Source of the DNA: DATFVA01 sp963832355
GTDB lineage: Bacteria > Bacteroidota > Ignavibacteria > Ignavibacteriales > Ignavibacteriaceae
DNA: 64,000 nucleotides
Direction: 5' to 3'
Assembly (NCBI GenBank): GCA_963832355.1
Contig: CAWHTX010000017.1
Coordinates: 186,001-250,000 of the forward strand
A model generated the notes under the pieces. The model saw only the letters and a list, made by a program, of their open reading frames with translations. It was not told the DNA's origin and searched no databases. This document shows positions 9,634 through 18,168 of this stretch, piece by piece. The translations under genes and the position numbers were made by a program. How positions within the stretch are numbered: the stretch's first letter is position 1; each line of letters opens with the position of its first letter.

Positions 9634-9660
9634 TTAGCAGTCGACTTAATAGAGTGATAA
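9634..9660. promoter_or_regulatory. CIRCE operator (HrcA binding site)
   Basis: The sequence reads TTAGCAGTC, nine spacer bases, GAGTGATAA. The classical CIRCE element is TTAGCACTC-N9-GAGTGCTAA, so each half-site has one mismatch and the spacing is exact. It lies between divergent hrcA and purM, 103 bases from the hrcA start. Its position next to hrcA makes it the expected autoregulatory operator. A loose extra half-site (GTGCTAA) occurs at 9594-9600. Confidence 0.85.
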
Positions 9661-9702
9661 ATCAGCCAAATCAAGGATATTTGGTACTAAAAATAATCTT
9701 AT

Positions 9703-9735
9703 TTTGTTTCCTAGCTCAATTCATCGTAAATTTTG
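9703..9735 (+). promoter_or_regulatory. candidate Bacteroidota-type promoter for purM
   Basis: TTTG at 9703-9706 is followed after 20 bases by TAAATTTTG (9727-9735), close to the Bacteroidota consensus TTTG / TAnnTTTG but with one extra base inside the downstream element. A start near 9740 would leave a leader of about 28 bases before the purM ATG at 9768. Motif-based only. Confidence 0.4.
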
Positions 9736-9767
9736 CCTGCTTTTTAACCATCAACTTGTAAAAAATA

Positions 9768-10769
9768 ATGTCAGGAAATTCCACTTATAAGGCCGCCGGG
9801 GTTGATATTGAAGCCGGTGATGAAACTGTCAAAAGAATAAAAGGATTTGCAAAATCCACATTTAATAAGAATGTGCTTTCCGATATCGGGCTGTTCGGAG
9901 CGTTTTATCAGCCTGATCTGGCAGGACTTAAAGAGCCCGTGCTGGTTTCCAGCGTTGATGGAGTGGGTACAAAGCTGAAGATAGCATTTGCAGCAGACCG
10001 GCATAATACAGTAGGACAGGACCTGGTGAATCACTGCGTAAATGATATATCCGTTTGCGGAGCCAAACCTCTTTTTTTCCTCGATTATCTTGCTTTCGGA
10101 AAACTCAATCCCGATAAAGCAGCAAAAATAATCGAAGGGTTCTCAATCGCCTGCAGAGAAAATGAATGTGCTCTTATTGGCGGGGAAACCGCTGAAATGC
10201 CCGGACTATATGCAGAGAACGAGTATGATATGTCGGGAACGATAGTTGGCATTGTTGATAAGTCGGGAGTTATTGACGGTAATACTATAAAAAAGGGTGA
10301 TGTACTTATCGGGTTTTCTTCAAACGGACTTCATACAAACGGGTATTCTCTTGCAAGAAAAGTCCTTATCCCAAAGTTCAAAATAAATGAAAAAATTGAT
10401 GAGCTTGGGTCTACTCTAGGGGATGAACTGCTGAGAGTCCATAAATCATATCTCAAACTCATCACCCATTTGAATAAAAATATGAAAGTTAAAGGATTCT
10501 CTCATATAACCGGCGGCGGTATAATAGGGAATACCAAAAGGGTTCTGCCGGAAGGATTAAGACTTGATGTAAAATGGGATGAGTGGGAAATGCCCGCTGT
10601 ATTCAGGTTAATTCAGCAGACTGGGAAAATTAGTCTTGAAGAAATGAGAAATGTTTTTAATCTTGGAATCGGTCTGGTTGCAGTTGTTTCTCCCGATGAT
10701 GAAAGCAGAATCATATCTCTCTCCAACGAAATAAATGAACATCCGTTAAGGATTGGCGAAATAATTTAA
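9768..10769 (+). CDS. purM: phosphoribosylformylglycinamidine cyclo-ligase PurM
   Basis: PurM (AIR synthetase) closes the imidazole ring in purine biosynthesis, using ATP to convert FGAM to AIR. The 333-residue protein shows the family pattern: YKAAGVDIEAGDE at the N-terminus, SSVDGVGTKLKIAF, QDLVNHCVNDISVCGAKPLF, GGETAEMPG, GFSSNGLHTNGYSLARK, and GFSHITGGGIIGN. Length is normal. It is the first plus-strand gene of the 9.8-18 kb block; the lipoprotein gene follows ten bases later, but no functional link is evident. It is transcribed divergently from hrcA. Confidence 0.97.
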   Translation: MSGNSTYKAAGVDIEAGDETVKRIKGFAKSTFNKNVLSDIGLFGAFYQPDLAGLKEPVLVSSVDGVGTKLKIAFAADRHNTVGQDLVNHCVNDISVCGAKPLFFLDYLAFGKLNPDKAAKIIEGFSIACRENECALIGGETAEMPGLYAENEYDMSGTIVGIVDKSGVIDGNTIKKGDVLIGFSSNGLHTNGYSLARKVLIPKFKINEKIDELGSTLGDELLRVHKSYLKLITHLNKNMKVKGFSHITGGGIIGNTKRVLPEGLRLDVKWDEWEMPAVFRLIQQTGKISLEEMRNVFNLGIGLVAVVSPDDESRIISLSNEINEHPLRIGEII

Positions 10770-10778
10770 CCTTTTAAT

Positions 10779-11294
10779 ATGCATCTTATTAAATGTGTAA
10801 CTCTTCCGGTATTATTCATTGTCTTGTTCTTAACCGGAGGATGCGATAAAGGCATAGAACCGCGGCCCGCTGATGAGATCCCGGGATTCGGAGGAAGGAT
10901 TACCTTCATTGGTGCGTGGCCTGACAGCATTCGAAGGAGTTACGTAGTTGCCTTTGACAGCCTTCTTGAATCCCCTGATGATTTCAACATATTTAATCTG
11001 AAATATCTTAGCGGTGAGATCCCGCTTGGTGTAACAACCTACGATTATGATTCCAGGGACAGTGCTCTTATACATATCAATCCGGGCAGCTTCGCTTATG
11101 TGGCTGTTGTTCAGCAGTCTACAATAAATCCTTCTCTAAACCCAAATGACTGGATAGTTGCAGGGATTTATTATGCTTACGGAGATACAACCCACCCGGG
11201 TCAACTGGTGATTCCCGAAAAAACTTTTATTAAAAACATTGATATCAGGTGCGACTTTAACAACCCTCCGCCACAACCAACCGGCGGCGGATGA
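10779..11294 (+). CDS. hypothetical lipoprotein
   Basis: A 171-residue predicted lipoprotein of unrecognised family. The signal peptide ends with the lipobox LTGGC (Cys22). The mature part is beta-rich, and it ends in a Pro/Gly-rich tail PPPQPTGGG. The stop codon overlaps the start of the TonB-dependent receptor by four bases (ATGA), so the two are probably translationally coupled, as with surface lipoproteins paired with TonB receptors. A role in ligand capture is inferred from this context only. Confidence 0.7.
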   Translation: MHLIKCVTLPVLFIVLFLTGGCDKGIEPRPADEIPGFGGRITFIGAWPDSIRRSYVVAFDSLLESPDDFNIFNLKYLSGEIPLGVTTYDYDSRDSALIHINPGSFAYVAVVQQSTINPSLNPNDWIVAGIYYAYGDTTHPGQLVIPEKTFIKNIDIRCDFNNPPPQPTGGG

Positions 11295-13450
11295 AATTGT
11301 TACATTTTTATATCGTAATTCTCCTGATGACCGGCGCAGCGGCGGCGCAGCAATATTCAGTATCCGGGACTGTTACCGATACAGCAGGCAATCCTATCCC
11401 TGGCGTTAATATTATAGTTGAAGGAACCGGTACAGGAACGGCTGCCGACGCAAACGGCCGGTATAAAATTGAAACCCTTACTTCAGGAAAATATACTCTC
11501 AGGTTTACTGCAGTGGGTTATTCTGCGGTAACAATTGATTTTGACCTTGATGAGAAATCCCGGGTAATCGACGTTACCTTAAAACAGAAGCCTGTTGAGT
11601 CGGCACAGGTCATTGTGACAGCAGGAAAGAGAGCGCAGTACCTTTCTGATCTTCCGGTCAGTGCTGATGTAATTCATTCTGATGAATTTGCTAAAAAAAA
11701 TATCAACGATCTGGAGAATGCCCTTCGTTATGTACCTGGAGTTAATATGACTGAAGACCAGATCAGTATTCGCGGATCAAGCGGCTACAGCAGGGGAGCG
11801 GGTTCGAGAGTTTTGCTTGCGCTTGACGGTATACCTTTTTATACAGGGGATACCGGCGAAACTATCTGGGAGATGATACCGACAGCTGCAATCCAGAGAG
11901 TAGAAATTATTAAGGGTGCTGCCAGTTCTCTTTACGGTTCTACGGCGATCGGCGGTGTAATAAATGTGATTACCCGTGACATTCCGGAAAGTCCGGCGAC
12001 CTTTATAAAGACATTTGCAGGTGTTTACGATAAACCGGCCTATGCAGAATGGCGATGGTCGCCTGAAAATAGATTCTTTAATGGTTTAACCCTTGCTCAT
12101 TCACAAAGATTCGGAAAGCTGGGACTTGAGCTATCGCTCACAAGGCTTGAGGATATGAGCTACAAACAAAACGGGTTCTCTCATAAATATATCGGATTTG
12201 TTAAAGGCAGTATTAATATCACGCCGGCAAGTTCTATCACCTTGCTTGCAAATACTCTTAATAAAAAAGGCGGCAATTTTTATTACTGGAAGGATTCAAG
12301 GCACGCACTCCTCCCAACCAATGATCAGCAGGGACAGACTGTAACTACTGCCCGGTATCTTTTTGGCGCTATTTATAAAAACGTCTTAAGTGAAGACATG
12401 CTGCTGAACATAAAAGGAAGTTATTACAGAACCGACTGGAGTGATACTTCTCCTGCAATGGATAAATCGGTTACAAATCTGTACCGCGGTGAGGTGCAGC
12501 TAAATAAAAGTTTTTCAGATAACCTGGTTATAGTAACAGGTATTGAAGGCTTAAGTTCAAATGTGAATTCTAATTTATTCGGAAATCCTGACATGATCAG
12601 CGGAGGAATTTATGTTCACGGTGATATCTCGTATTTCTCGCCTTTAACTATATCTGCCGGAATCCGTTATGACTATTCAAAGCTTGATACGCTGAATGGT
12701 GAAAATGCTGTATCACCCAAATTAGGTTTCAATTATAAGGCTGCTGACAATTTCATTCTGAGAGCATCCGCCGGTACCGGTTTCCGGGCACCTTCACTTG
12801 CAGAAGCATTTACATCTACTACAGCCAGCGGGATAATAATTAAACCGAATCCCGCTCTGAAATCGGAAACCAATTTCACTTTTGAGTTCGGTGCAGATTA
12901 TAAACCATATCCGGGATTGACTCTGGATGCGGCTGTGTTTCAGAGTGAGTATTACGACTTTATCGAGCCCAGGATAGATCCCGCAGACGGACGAGCTGTG
13001 TTCAGTAATGTTACCAGGGCCCGAATACAGGGATTAGAAACAGATATAAGTTCTGAACTTTTTAATAAGACGATTGTTTTATCTTTAAGTTATACGTATT
13101 TGTGGACCAGGGATTTAAATAAAAATAAAGCCCTTAAATACAGACCGCGGCATACCATTACAAGTTCGATCGATTATTATTTCGGCAGTTTGAATCTCGG
13201 AGCAGATTTCCGGTTCTGGAGCCGCATGGAGCAAATTGATGATGAACTTGTCAGGATCATTAATGACGGTGATCTGCGTGTCTCTGCATATGTGCTTGAT
13301 CTGAGGGCCTCTTATAATTTTAATTCTCTGGGCATACCTGCTTCTGTTTTTCTTAATGCTAATAATGTTTTAAATTATAACTATGTTGAATTAATCGGAA
13401 ATTTAAAACCTGTCAGGAATTATTCGCTGAGTATTCAGTTTAGTTTCTGA
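11291..13450 (+). CDS. TonB-dependent outer-membrane receptor with carboxypeptidase-like N-terminal domain
   Basis: A 719-residue outer-membrane transporter. After a signal peptide (about 1-19) a carboxypeptidase-regulatory-like domain covers about residues 22-105 (VSGTVTDTAGNPIPGVNIIV). The plug domain follows (NDLENALRYVPGVN, ISIRGSSGYSRGAGSRVLLA, IEIIKGAASSLYGSTAIGG), then a beta-barrel with GTGFRAPSLAEAF and the aromatic C-terminus SIQFSF. The fold resembles vitamin B12 or siderophore receptors, but the ligand cannot be read from sequence. It is coupled to the upstream lipoprotein. Confidence 0.9.
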   Translation: MKLLHFYIVILLMTGAAAAQQYSVSGTVTDTAGNPIPGVNIIVEGTGTGTAADANGRYKIETLTSGKYTLRFTAVGYSAVTIDFDLDEKSRVIDVTLKQKPVESAQVIVTAGKRAQYLSDLPVSADVIHSDEFAKKNINDLENALRYVPGVNMTEDQISIRGSSGYSRGAGSRVLLALDGIPFYTGDTGETIWEMIPTAAIQRVEIIKGAASSLYGSTAIGGVINVITRDIPESPATFIKTFAGVYDKPAYAEWRWSPENRFFNGLTLAHSQRFGKLGLELSLTRLEDMSYKQNGFSHKYIGFVKGSINITPASSITLLANTLNKKGGNFYYWKDSRHALLPTNDQQGQTVTTARYLFGAIYKNVLSEDMLLNIKGSYYRTDWSDTSPAMDKSVTNLYRGEVQLNKSFSDNLVIVTGIEGLSSNVNSNLFGNPDMISGGIYVHGDISYFSPLTISAGIRYDYSKLDTLNGENAVSPKLGFNYKAADNFILRASAGTGFRAPSLAEAFTSTTASGIIIKPNPALKSETNFTFEFGADYKPYPGLTLDAAVFQSEYYDFIEPRIDPADGRAVFSNVTRARIQGLETDISSELFNKTIVLSLSYTYLWTRDLNKNKALKYRPRHTITSSIDYYFGSLNLGADFRFWSRMEQIDDELVRIINDGDLRVSAYVLDLRASYNFNSLGIPASVFLNANNVLNYNYVELIGNLKPVRNYSLSIQFSF

Positions 13451-13462
13451 AAGGGGGAATCA

Positions 13463-14824
13463 ATGTTTATAGATACACACGCACATTTATTTTTACCGGA
13501 ATTTAAGAATGATCTCGATGAGGTCATTGAACGTGCCCGGCAGAACAAGGTAGATTACATCATAGTTCCGGCTACGGATATAGATTCAGCCCGGAAAACT
13601 CTTCAGCTTGCAGACAAATATGATATTATTTATGCGGCTGTGGGAGTTCATCCCCATGATACAAAGGATTGGGAACCTTCCTGGGTTCAGGAAGTCGAGG
13701 AACTTGCACAACACCCAAAAGTTGTGGCAATTGGTGAGATCGGTCTTGACTACCATTATGATTTTTCGCCGAAGGAAAAACAAATAGAGGCGTTTAAGTC
13801 ACAGCTGGACCTTGCCGTAAAGCTTAAGCTTCCTGCCGTTATACATAACCGGGAATCTGATGAAGATATGATGAAAATTATATCAGCTTACTGCGGTAGT
13901 GAACTGAGAGCTCAGTTTCACTGTTTTAATTCATCACTGGAAGATGCCCGGGAATATATAAAGATGAATCATATTGTTTCTTTTACAGGGAATATCTCTT
14001 TTAAAAAGATGAGCGATCTCAGAAAAACACTTGCAGGAATAAGTCTGGATAATATTCTACTTGAAACAGATTCGCCGTTTATGACTCCCGAACCGCATCG
14101 TGGTCACAGAAATGAACCTGCAAATGTTAAGCTGGTGGCAGAAAAAATGGCTGAAGTACATAATATAAAAATGGAAGATATCGCCAAAGTTACCTCTTTC
14201 AATGCCTTCAGATTCTTCGGAATAAGTGCTAAAAATAAAATCAGCTTTACATATCCAATCGGTAAAAACCTTTATGTCAATATTACAAACAGGTGCAATG
14301 CCGATTGTTTTTTCTGCAACAGGAAAGGCGACGCCTCTCTTCACGGTTATAATCTTAAGATGACCAAAGATGAAGAGCCTCCGGCCGAGGTTTATATTTC
14401 AGAGATAGGTGATCCCACGGATTACGAGGAGATTGTATTTTGCGGATATGGTGAACCGACTATCCGGTGGGATGTTGTAAAGAAGATCGCAAAATATGTA
14501 AAGGAGAACGGAGGGAAAACCAGGCTGAATACGAACGGACATGGCAGTTTTATAAACAAGAGAGATATTTCTCCCGAATTTAAAGGGTTGATTGATACCG
14601 TTTCAATAAGTATTAATACTGTAGATCCGAGACAATACGCAAAGATTATGGGGCTGGATACCCGGTTTTTTAATGAGATGGTTGCTTTCGCAAAAAATGT
14701 GAAACAGTATACAGGCACGCTTGTAATGAGTGTTGTTTCAATCGATGAGATCGAGATAAATAAAGCAAAGGATGTCGTTGAGAATAAGTTCGGCGCCGAA
14801 TTCAGGGTACGGCCTTATTTCTGA
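13463..14824 (+). CDS. TatD family hydrolase fused to a radical SAM domain
   Basis: One 453-residue chain carries two enzymes. Residues 1 to about 255 are a TatD-type metal-dependent hydrolase: DTHAH (His6, His8), GEIGLDYHYD (Glu92), VIHNRE (His128), His153 and LLETDSPF (Asp203), all expected metal ligands. Residues about 265-453 are a radical SAM domain with CNADCFFC (Cys278, Cys282, Cys285) and GYGEP at 328-332. Radical SAM proteins associated with TatD are known as a separate family, so the fusion supports a joint job. TatD proteins are 3'-5' nucleases or D-aminoacyl-tRNA-type hydrolases; the radical SAM substrate is unknown. A clear ribosome site (GGGGG) precedes the ATG, and dacB starts two bases after the stop. 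Confidence 0.93.
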   Translation: MFIDTHAHLFLPEFKNDLDEVIERARQNKVDYIIVPATDIDSARKTLQLADKYDIIYAAVGVHPHDTKDWEPSWVQEVEELAQHPKVVAIGEIGLDYHYDFSPKEKQIEAFKSQLDLAVKLKLPAVIHNRESDEDMMKIISAYCGSELRAQFHCFNSSLEDAREYIKMNHIVSFTGNISFKKMSDLRKTLAGISLDNILLETDSPFMTPEPHRGHRNEPANVKLVAEKMAEVHNIKMEDIAKVTSFNAFRFFGISAKNKISFTYPIGKNLYVNITNRCNADCFFCNRKGDASLHGYNLKMTKDEEPPAEVYISEIGDPTDYEEIVFCGYGEPTIRWDVVKKIAKYVKENGGKTRLNTNGHGSFINKRDISPEFKGLIDTVSISINTVDPRQYAKIMGLDTRFFNEMVAFAKNVKQYTGTLVMSVVSIDEIEINKAKDVVENKFGAEFRVRPYF

Positions 14825-14825
14825 T

Positions 14826-16262
14826 ATGATGAAGTATTATATAATTATAATCGGGTTCCTCTTTTTTTCATCAAACATTTATTCCCAGTTCAGTAGGGAT
14901 GAGGTTGAAAACAGGATTGACGATATCCTGAAAGATGAATTCTTCAATACCACCACAATTGCAGTAGATGTATATGATCTTACAACGGGCGAGTATATAT
15001 ACCAGGTTAATGAACACAGACTGCTGAATCCCGCCTCTAATATGAAACTGCTTACCTCGGCAGCAGGACTCATCTTTTTGGGCCCGGGCTATAATTTTGT
15101 AACGTCGCTTCAGTATACCGGGGAAATCGTAAATAATACTCTCTACGGCGACCTTTATGTTATCGGCGGATTTGACCCGATGTTCAGTACGGCAGATCTT
15201 AATCAATTTATTAAGGATATAAAAAAAGCCGGAATTAAAGAAATATCAGGCAATATATATGGAGATGTTTCCAAAAAGGATTCGGTATTCTGGGGAAGGG
15301 GATGGATGTGGGATGATGATCCTTCAACAGATGTGCCGTATCTTTCTGCACTGAATATCAACAGCAATTCGATAGATGTTTATGTAACAGGGTCGGTACA
15401 GGGTATGAAACCTGATGTCAGAACTGATCCCGCTACCGATTATGTTAATATTATTAATACCGCCGTCACTTCAACCGTGGACCCTCAGCATATTAATATT
15501 ACGAGAGACTGGAGGAACAGGAAAAATGATATATATGTTTCGGGGTATATCCTGCCTGTTCAATATTCACGCGGCGATACCGTAGAAACCAGCGTGAATG
15601 TATTCAGACCCGATTTTTATTTCCTGAGTATTTTTAAAGAACATCTTGTTAAAAGCGGGATCAAAGTTTCAGGAAAACTGGATCTGAAGCAAAAGCCTAA
15701 TGCTTCAAAGTGGCTCTCGGTGTTCAGCAGAAGTTATGACTCTGTGATGACTTACATGAATAAGAAAAGTGATAATCTGTGTGCCGAGATGGTCCTTTAT
15801 TCACTTGCGGCCTCTTTTAATATTTATCCGGTTACTGCCAGGCAGGGAATTGATGTAATCGATTCGCTGCTGACCTTATCAGGCGTATTAAGAAATAATT
15901 ATATTCTTGTAGACGGATCAGGCCTTTCGCGATACAATCTTATCAGCGCTGAACAGGTACTGAGTGTATTAAAATATATGTTTTCCTCTGATCCGTATTT
16001 TTTTAATATTTATTTAAAATCATTGCCGGTTGCGGGAGTTGACGGTACACTTGGTAAAAGAATGATTGGTACAGATGCATATGGAAAGGTTTATGCTAAA
16101 ACAGGAACATTAAAAGGTGTCAGCTGTCTGTCAGGTTATGTGATGAGTAAGAATAATCACATGCTTGCATTTTCTATCCTCGAGCAGAACTTCCTTGATC
16201 AGACCGCATATGCAAGATATCTTCAGGACAAAATCTGCCAGGTGCTGGCTGAGTATAAGTAA
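14826..16262 (+). CDS. dacB: D-alanyl-D-alanine carboxypeptidase/endopeptidase, PBP4 type (family S13)
   Basis: A periplasmic penicillin-binding protein that trims or cleaves peptidoglycan cross-links. The frame extends upstream into the previous gene, but the signal peptide MMKYYIIIIGFLFFSSNIYS fixes the start at ATG 14826 (or 14829), two bases after the TatD/radical-SAM stop. Active-site motifs are SNMK (Ser71, Lys74), SDN in KKSDNLCAEM, and KTG in AKTGTLKG. The large insert domain between the first two motifs is typical of S13 enzymes. About 478 residues, normal length. Confidence 0.93.
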   Translation: MMKYYIIIIGFLFFSSNIYSQFSRDEVENRIDDILKDEFFNTTTIAVDVYDLTTGEYIYQVNEHRLLNPASNMKLLTSAAGLIFLGPGYNFVTSLQYTGEIVNNTLYGDLYVIGGFDPMFSTADLNQFIKDIKKAGIKEISGNIYGDVSKKDSVFWGRGWMWDDDPSTDVPYLSALNINSNSIDVYVTGSVQGMKPDVRTDPATDYVNIINTAVTSTVDPQHINITRDWRNRKNDIYVSGYILPVQYSRGDTVETSVNVFRPDFYFLSIFKEHLVKSGIKVSGKLDLKQKPNASKWLSVFSRSYDSVMTYMNKKSDNLCAEMVLYSLAASFNIYPVTARQGIDVIDSLLTLSGVLRNNYILVDGSGLSRYNLISAEQVLSVLKYMFSSDPYFFNIYLKSLPVAGVDGTLGKRMIGTDAYGKVYAKTGTLKGVSCLSGYVMSKNNHMLAFSILEQNFLDQTAYARYLQDKICQVLAEYK

Positions 16263-16325
16263 ATGGTTTTATATCCTTCCCGGATTCTGTTAAATTAACT
16301 TTTTAATTCTTATCTACATTAGCAA

Positions 16326-17312
16326 ATGAAGCTAAATAAAACACTGATTGTAATTTTCGCTGCTTTACTGATAGCCGGCTGTGAAAAGCAAGAGGAAAAT
16401 AATATATCAAGACCGGCTTTTGAAATACAGAAGACCGATAGTATTCCATCATTTAGTGGGGAAAATGCTTATGCACAGACAAAGGCACAGGTTGACTTTG
16501 GTCCCAGGAACCCGGGATCTTCGGGGCATGCGCTGGCATTATCATACCTGCAGAATGAACTTAATCGTTATGCCGATGAGGTAATTCTGCAGTCGTTCTC
16601 TTATGCCGGTTATAACGAGGAATTAAACCTTACCAACATAATAGCAAGATATAATCCGGATAATAAAAACCGTATAATGATATGCGCCCACTGGGATACA
16701 AGACCAAGGTCGGAACATACAAAGGACAGCACAAAACGCAGTCTTCCTATTCTTGGTGCTAACGACGGAGCCAGCGGCTGCGGGGTGATCCTTGAACTTG
16801 CACGTATAATTAACACGAAAAAATTAAACGTTGGTGTTGATCTTGTCTTATTCGACGGAGAGGACTACGGGAAAGAAAACGACCTCGATAATTATTGTCT
16901 CGGTTCTAAATATTATTCCGTAAACATTCCAGACGGTATCTATCCACGGTTTGCTATTCTGCTTGATATGGTAGGCGATAAGGATGCCGTATTTATGAAA
17001 GAAGCCGCCTCAGTGGAATATGCACCTGATATTGTTAACCTTATCTGGGATATAGCTTCCCAGCTGAATGCCGCTGCATTCGTGCCCCGGAAAGGTGAAT
17101 CAATATATGATGATCATATCCCGTTAAACCAGGCGGGGATCAAAACGATTGATATTATCGATGCTGAGCTGGTGGGGGCTGATACGCCGGTTGAAAGACG
17201 GAATTACTGGCATTCAGACAGAGATACTATGGAAAATATTGCTGCGGGCACTTTGCGGCAGGTCGGCAGTGTTCTTGTAACACTTCTTTATTCAATACAT
17301 TTTAATGCTTAA
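16326..17312 (+). CDS. M28 family metallopeptidase lipoprotein (glutaminyl cyclase-like)
   Basis: A 328-residue predicted lipoprotein with lipobox LIAGC (Cys19). The body matches zinc peptidases of family M28: ICAHWDTRPR (His, Asp), ILGANDGASGCGVILELAR (Asp), LFDGEDYGK (Glu), and a late His in IYDDHIPLNQAGI. The acidic motif and the overall pattern resemble the bacterial glutaminyl-peptide cyclotransferase-like branch. It either removes N-terminal residues or cyclises N-terminal Gln in the periplasm; sequence alone does not decide. The stop is immediately followed by the prmA ATG. Confidence 0.85.
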   Translation: MKLNKTLIVIFAALLIAGCEKQEENNISRPAFEIQKTDSIPSFSGENAYAQTKAQVDFGPRNPGSSGHALALSYLQNELNRYADEVILQSFSYAGYNEELNLTNIIARYNPDNKNRIMICAHWDTRPRSEHTKDSTKRSLPILGANDGASGCGVILELARIINTKKLNVGVDLVLFDGEDYGKENDLDNYCLGSKYYSVNIPDGIYPRFAILLDMVGDKDAVFMKEAASVEYAPDIVNLIWDIASQLNAAAFVPRKGESIYDDHIPLNQAGIKTIDIIDAELVGADTPVERRNYWHSDRDTMENIAAGTLRQVGSVLVTLLYSIHFNA

Positions 17313-18162
17313 ATGAAAAAGTATAAAGAGTTTCTTATAACGGCTGAACCATTTAACGCGGAACTACTTTCCAGCATTTTGTGGGAACTTGATATTACCG
17401 GTATAAATGAGGATGTAAACTGTTTACGTGTTTTTGCCGATATGGAAAGCAGTCTGAAAACAGAATCGATAAATCTGCAGCTTGCAAAGTTACAGTCAGA
17501 AAATCTTCTTCGTGACTTCAGGGTTGAAGAATCAGTTCTGGAAGAGAAAAACTGGAATGAAGAGTGGGAAAAATCGCTTAATGTTATTCAGGTTTCCGAT
17601 AGAATAGTTATTAAGCCTTCCTCAAAGAGCTATGATAAAGAAAGATGATCAGATAGTTATTATAATTGATCCCAAGATGTCATTCGGTACGGGAGAGCAT
17701 CAGACCACAAAACTGGTTATCCGTCTGCTTGAAAAATATGTGCAGAAAGGAATGAAGGTTCTTGATGCCGGTACAGGCACGGGAATATTATCGATTGCGG
17801 CGGTTAAACTCGGCGCCGCCGGTACGATTGCCTTTGATATTGATGACTGGTGCTATGAAAATGCGAAAGAAAACACCGGGCTGAACGATGTATCAGATGA
17901 TATCGATATCAGGATAGGGGAGATAGATATGATTCCTGAAGATAACTTTGATATGATCCTGGCAAATATTCAGAAAAATATTCTGCTGGAACTATCGGGA
18001 GAATTTGCCGGCAGGCTAAAACAAAATGGTATAATACTTCTATCGGGACTACTCTGGGATGATGAAGAAGATATACTGAAAGAATATACCTTAAAAGGAT
18101 TCAGTCATAATGAAACAATCAGAATGGATGACTGGATAGCACTCAGTTTAATAAAGTCCTGA
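17313..18162 (+). CDS. prmA: ribosomal protein L11 methyltransferase PrmA, broken by a +1 frameshift
   Basis: PrmA methylates ribosomal protein L11. The gene is split into two overlapping frames. The first (17313-17648) carries the substrate-recognition part to IVIKPSSKSYDK and stops at TGA 17646. The second continues with DDQIVIIIDPKMSFGTGEHQ, the SAM motif LDAGTGTGILSIAAVKLGA, and LANIQKNILLEL (the NPPY-equivalent is ANIQ). Removing one base in 17637-17646 restores a 282-residue protein of normal family length. It follows the M28 gene without a gap. Alternatives are an assembly error, a true null allele, or a programmed +1 shift at the stop. Confidence 0.88.
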
Positions 18163-18168
18163 GTTATT

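Noticed and set aside
17640..17650. Programmed frameshift in prmA as a firm claim
   Set aside because: No stimulatory element is seen and AGA does not re-pair well in the +1 frame; a plain extra base is simpler.
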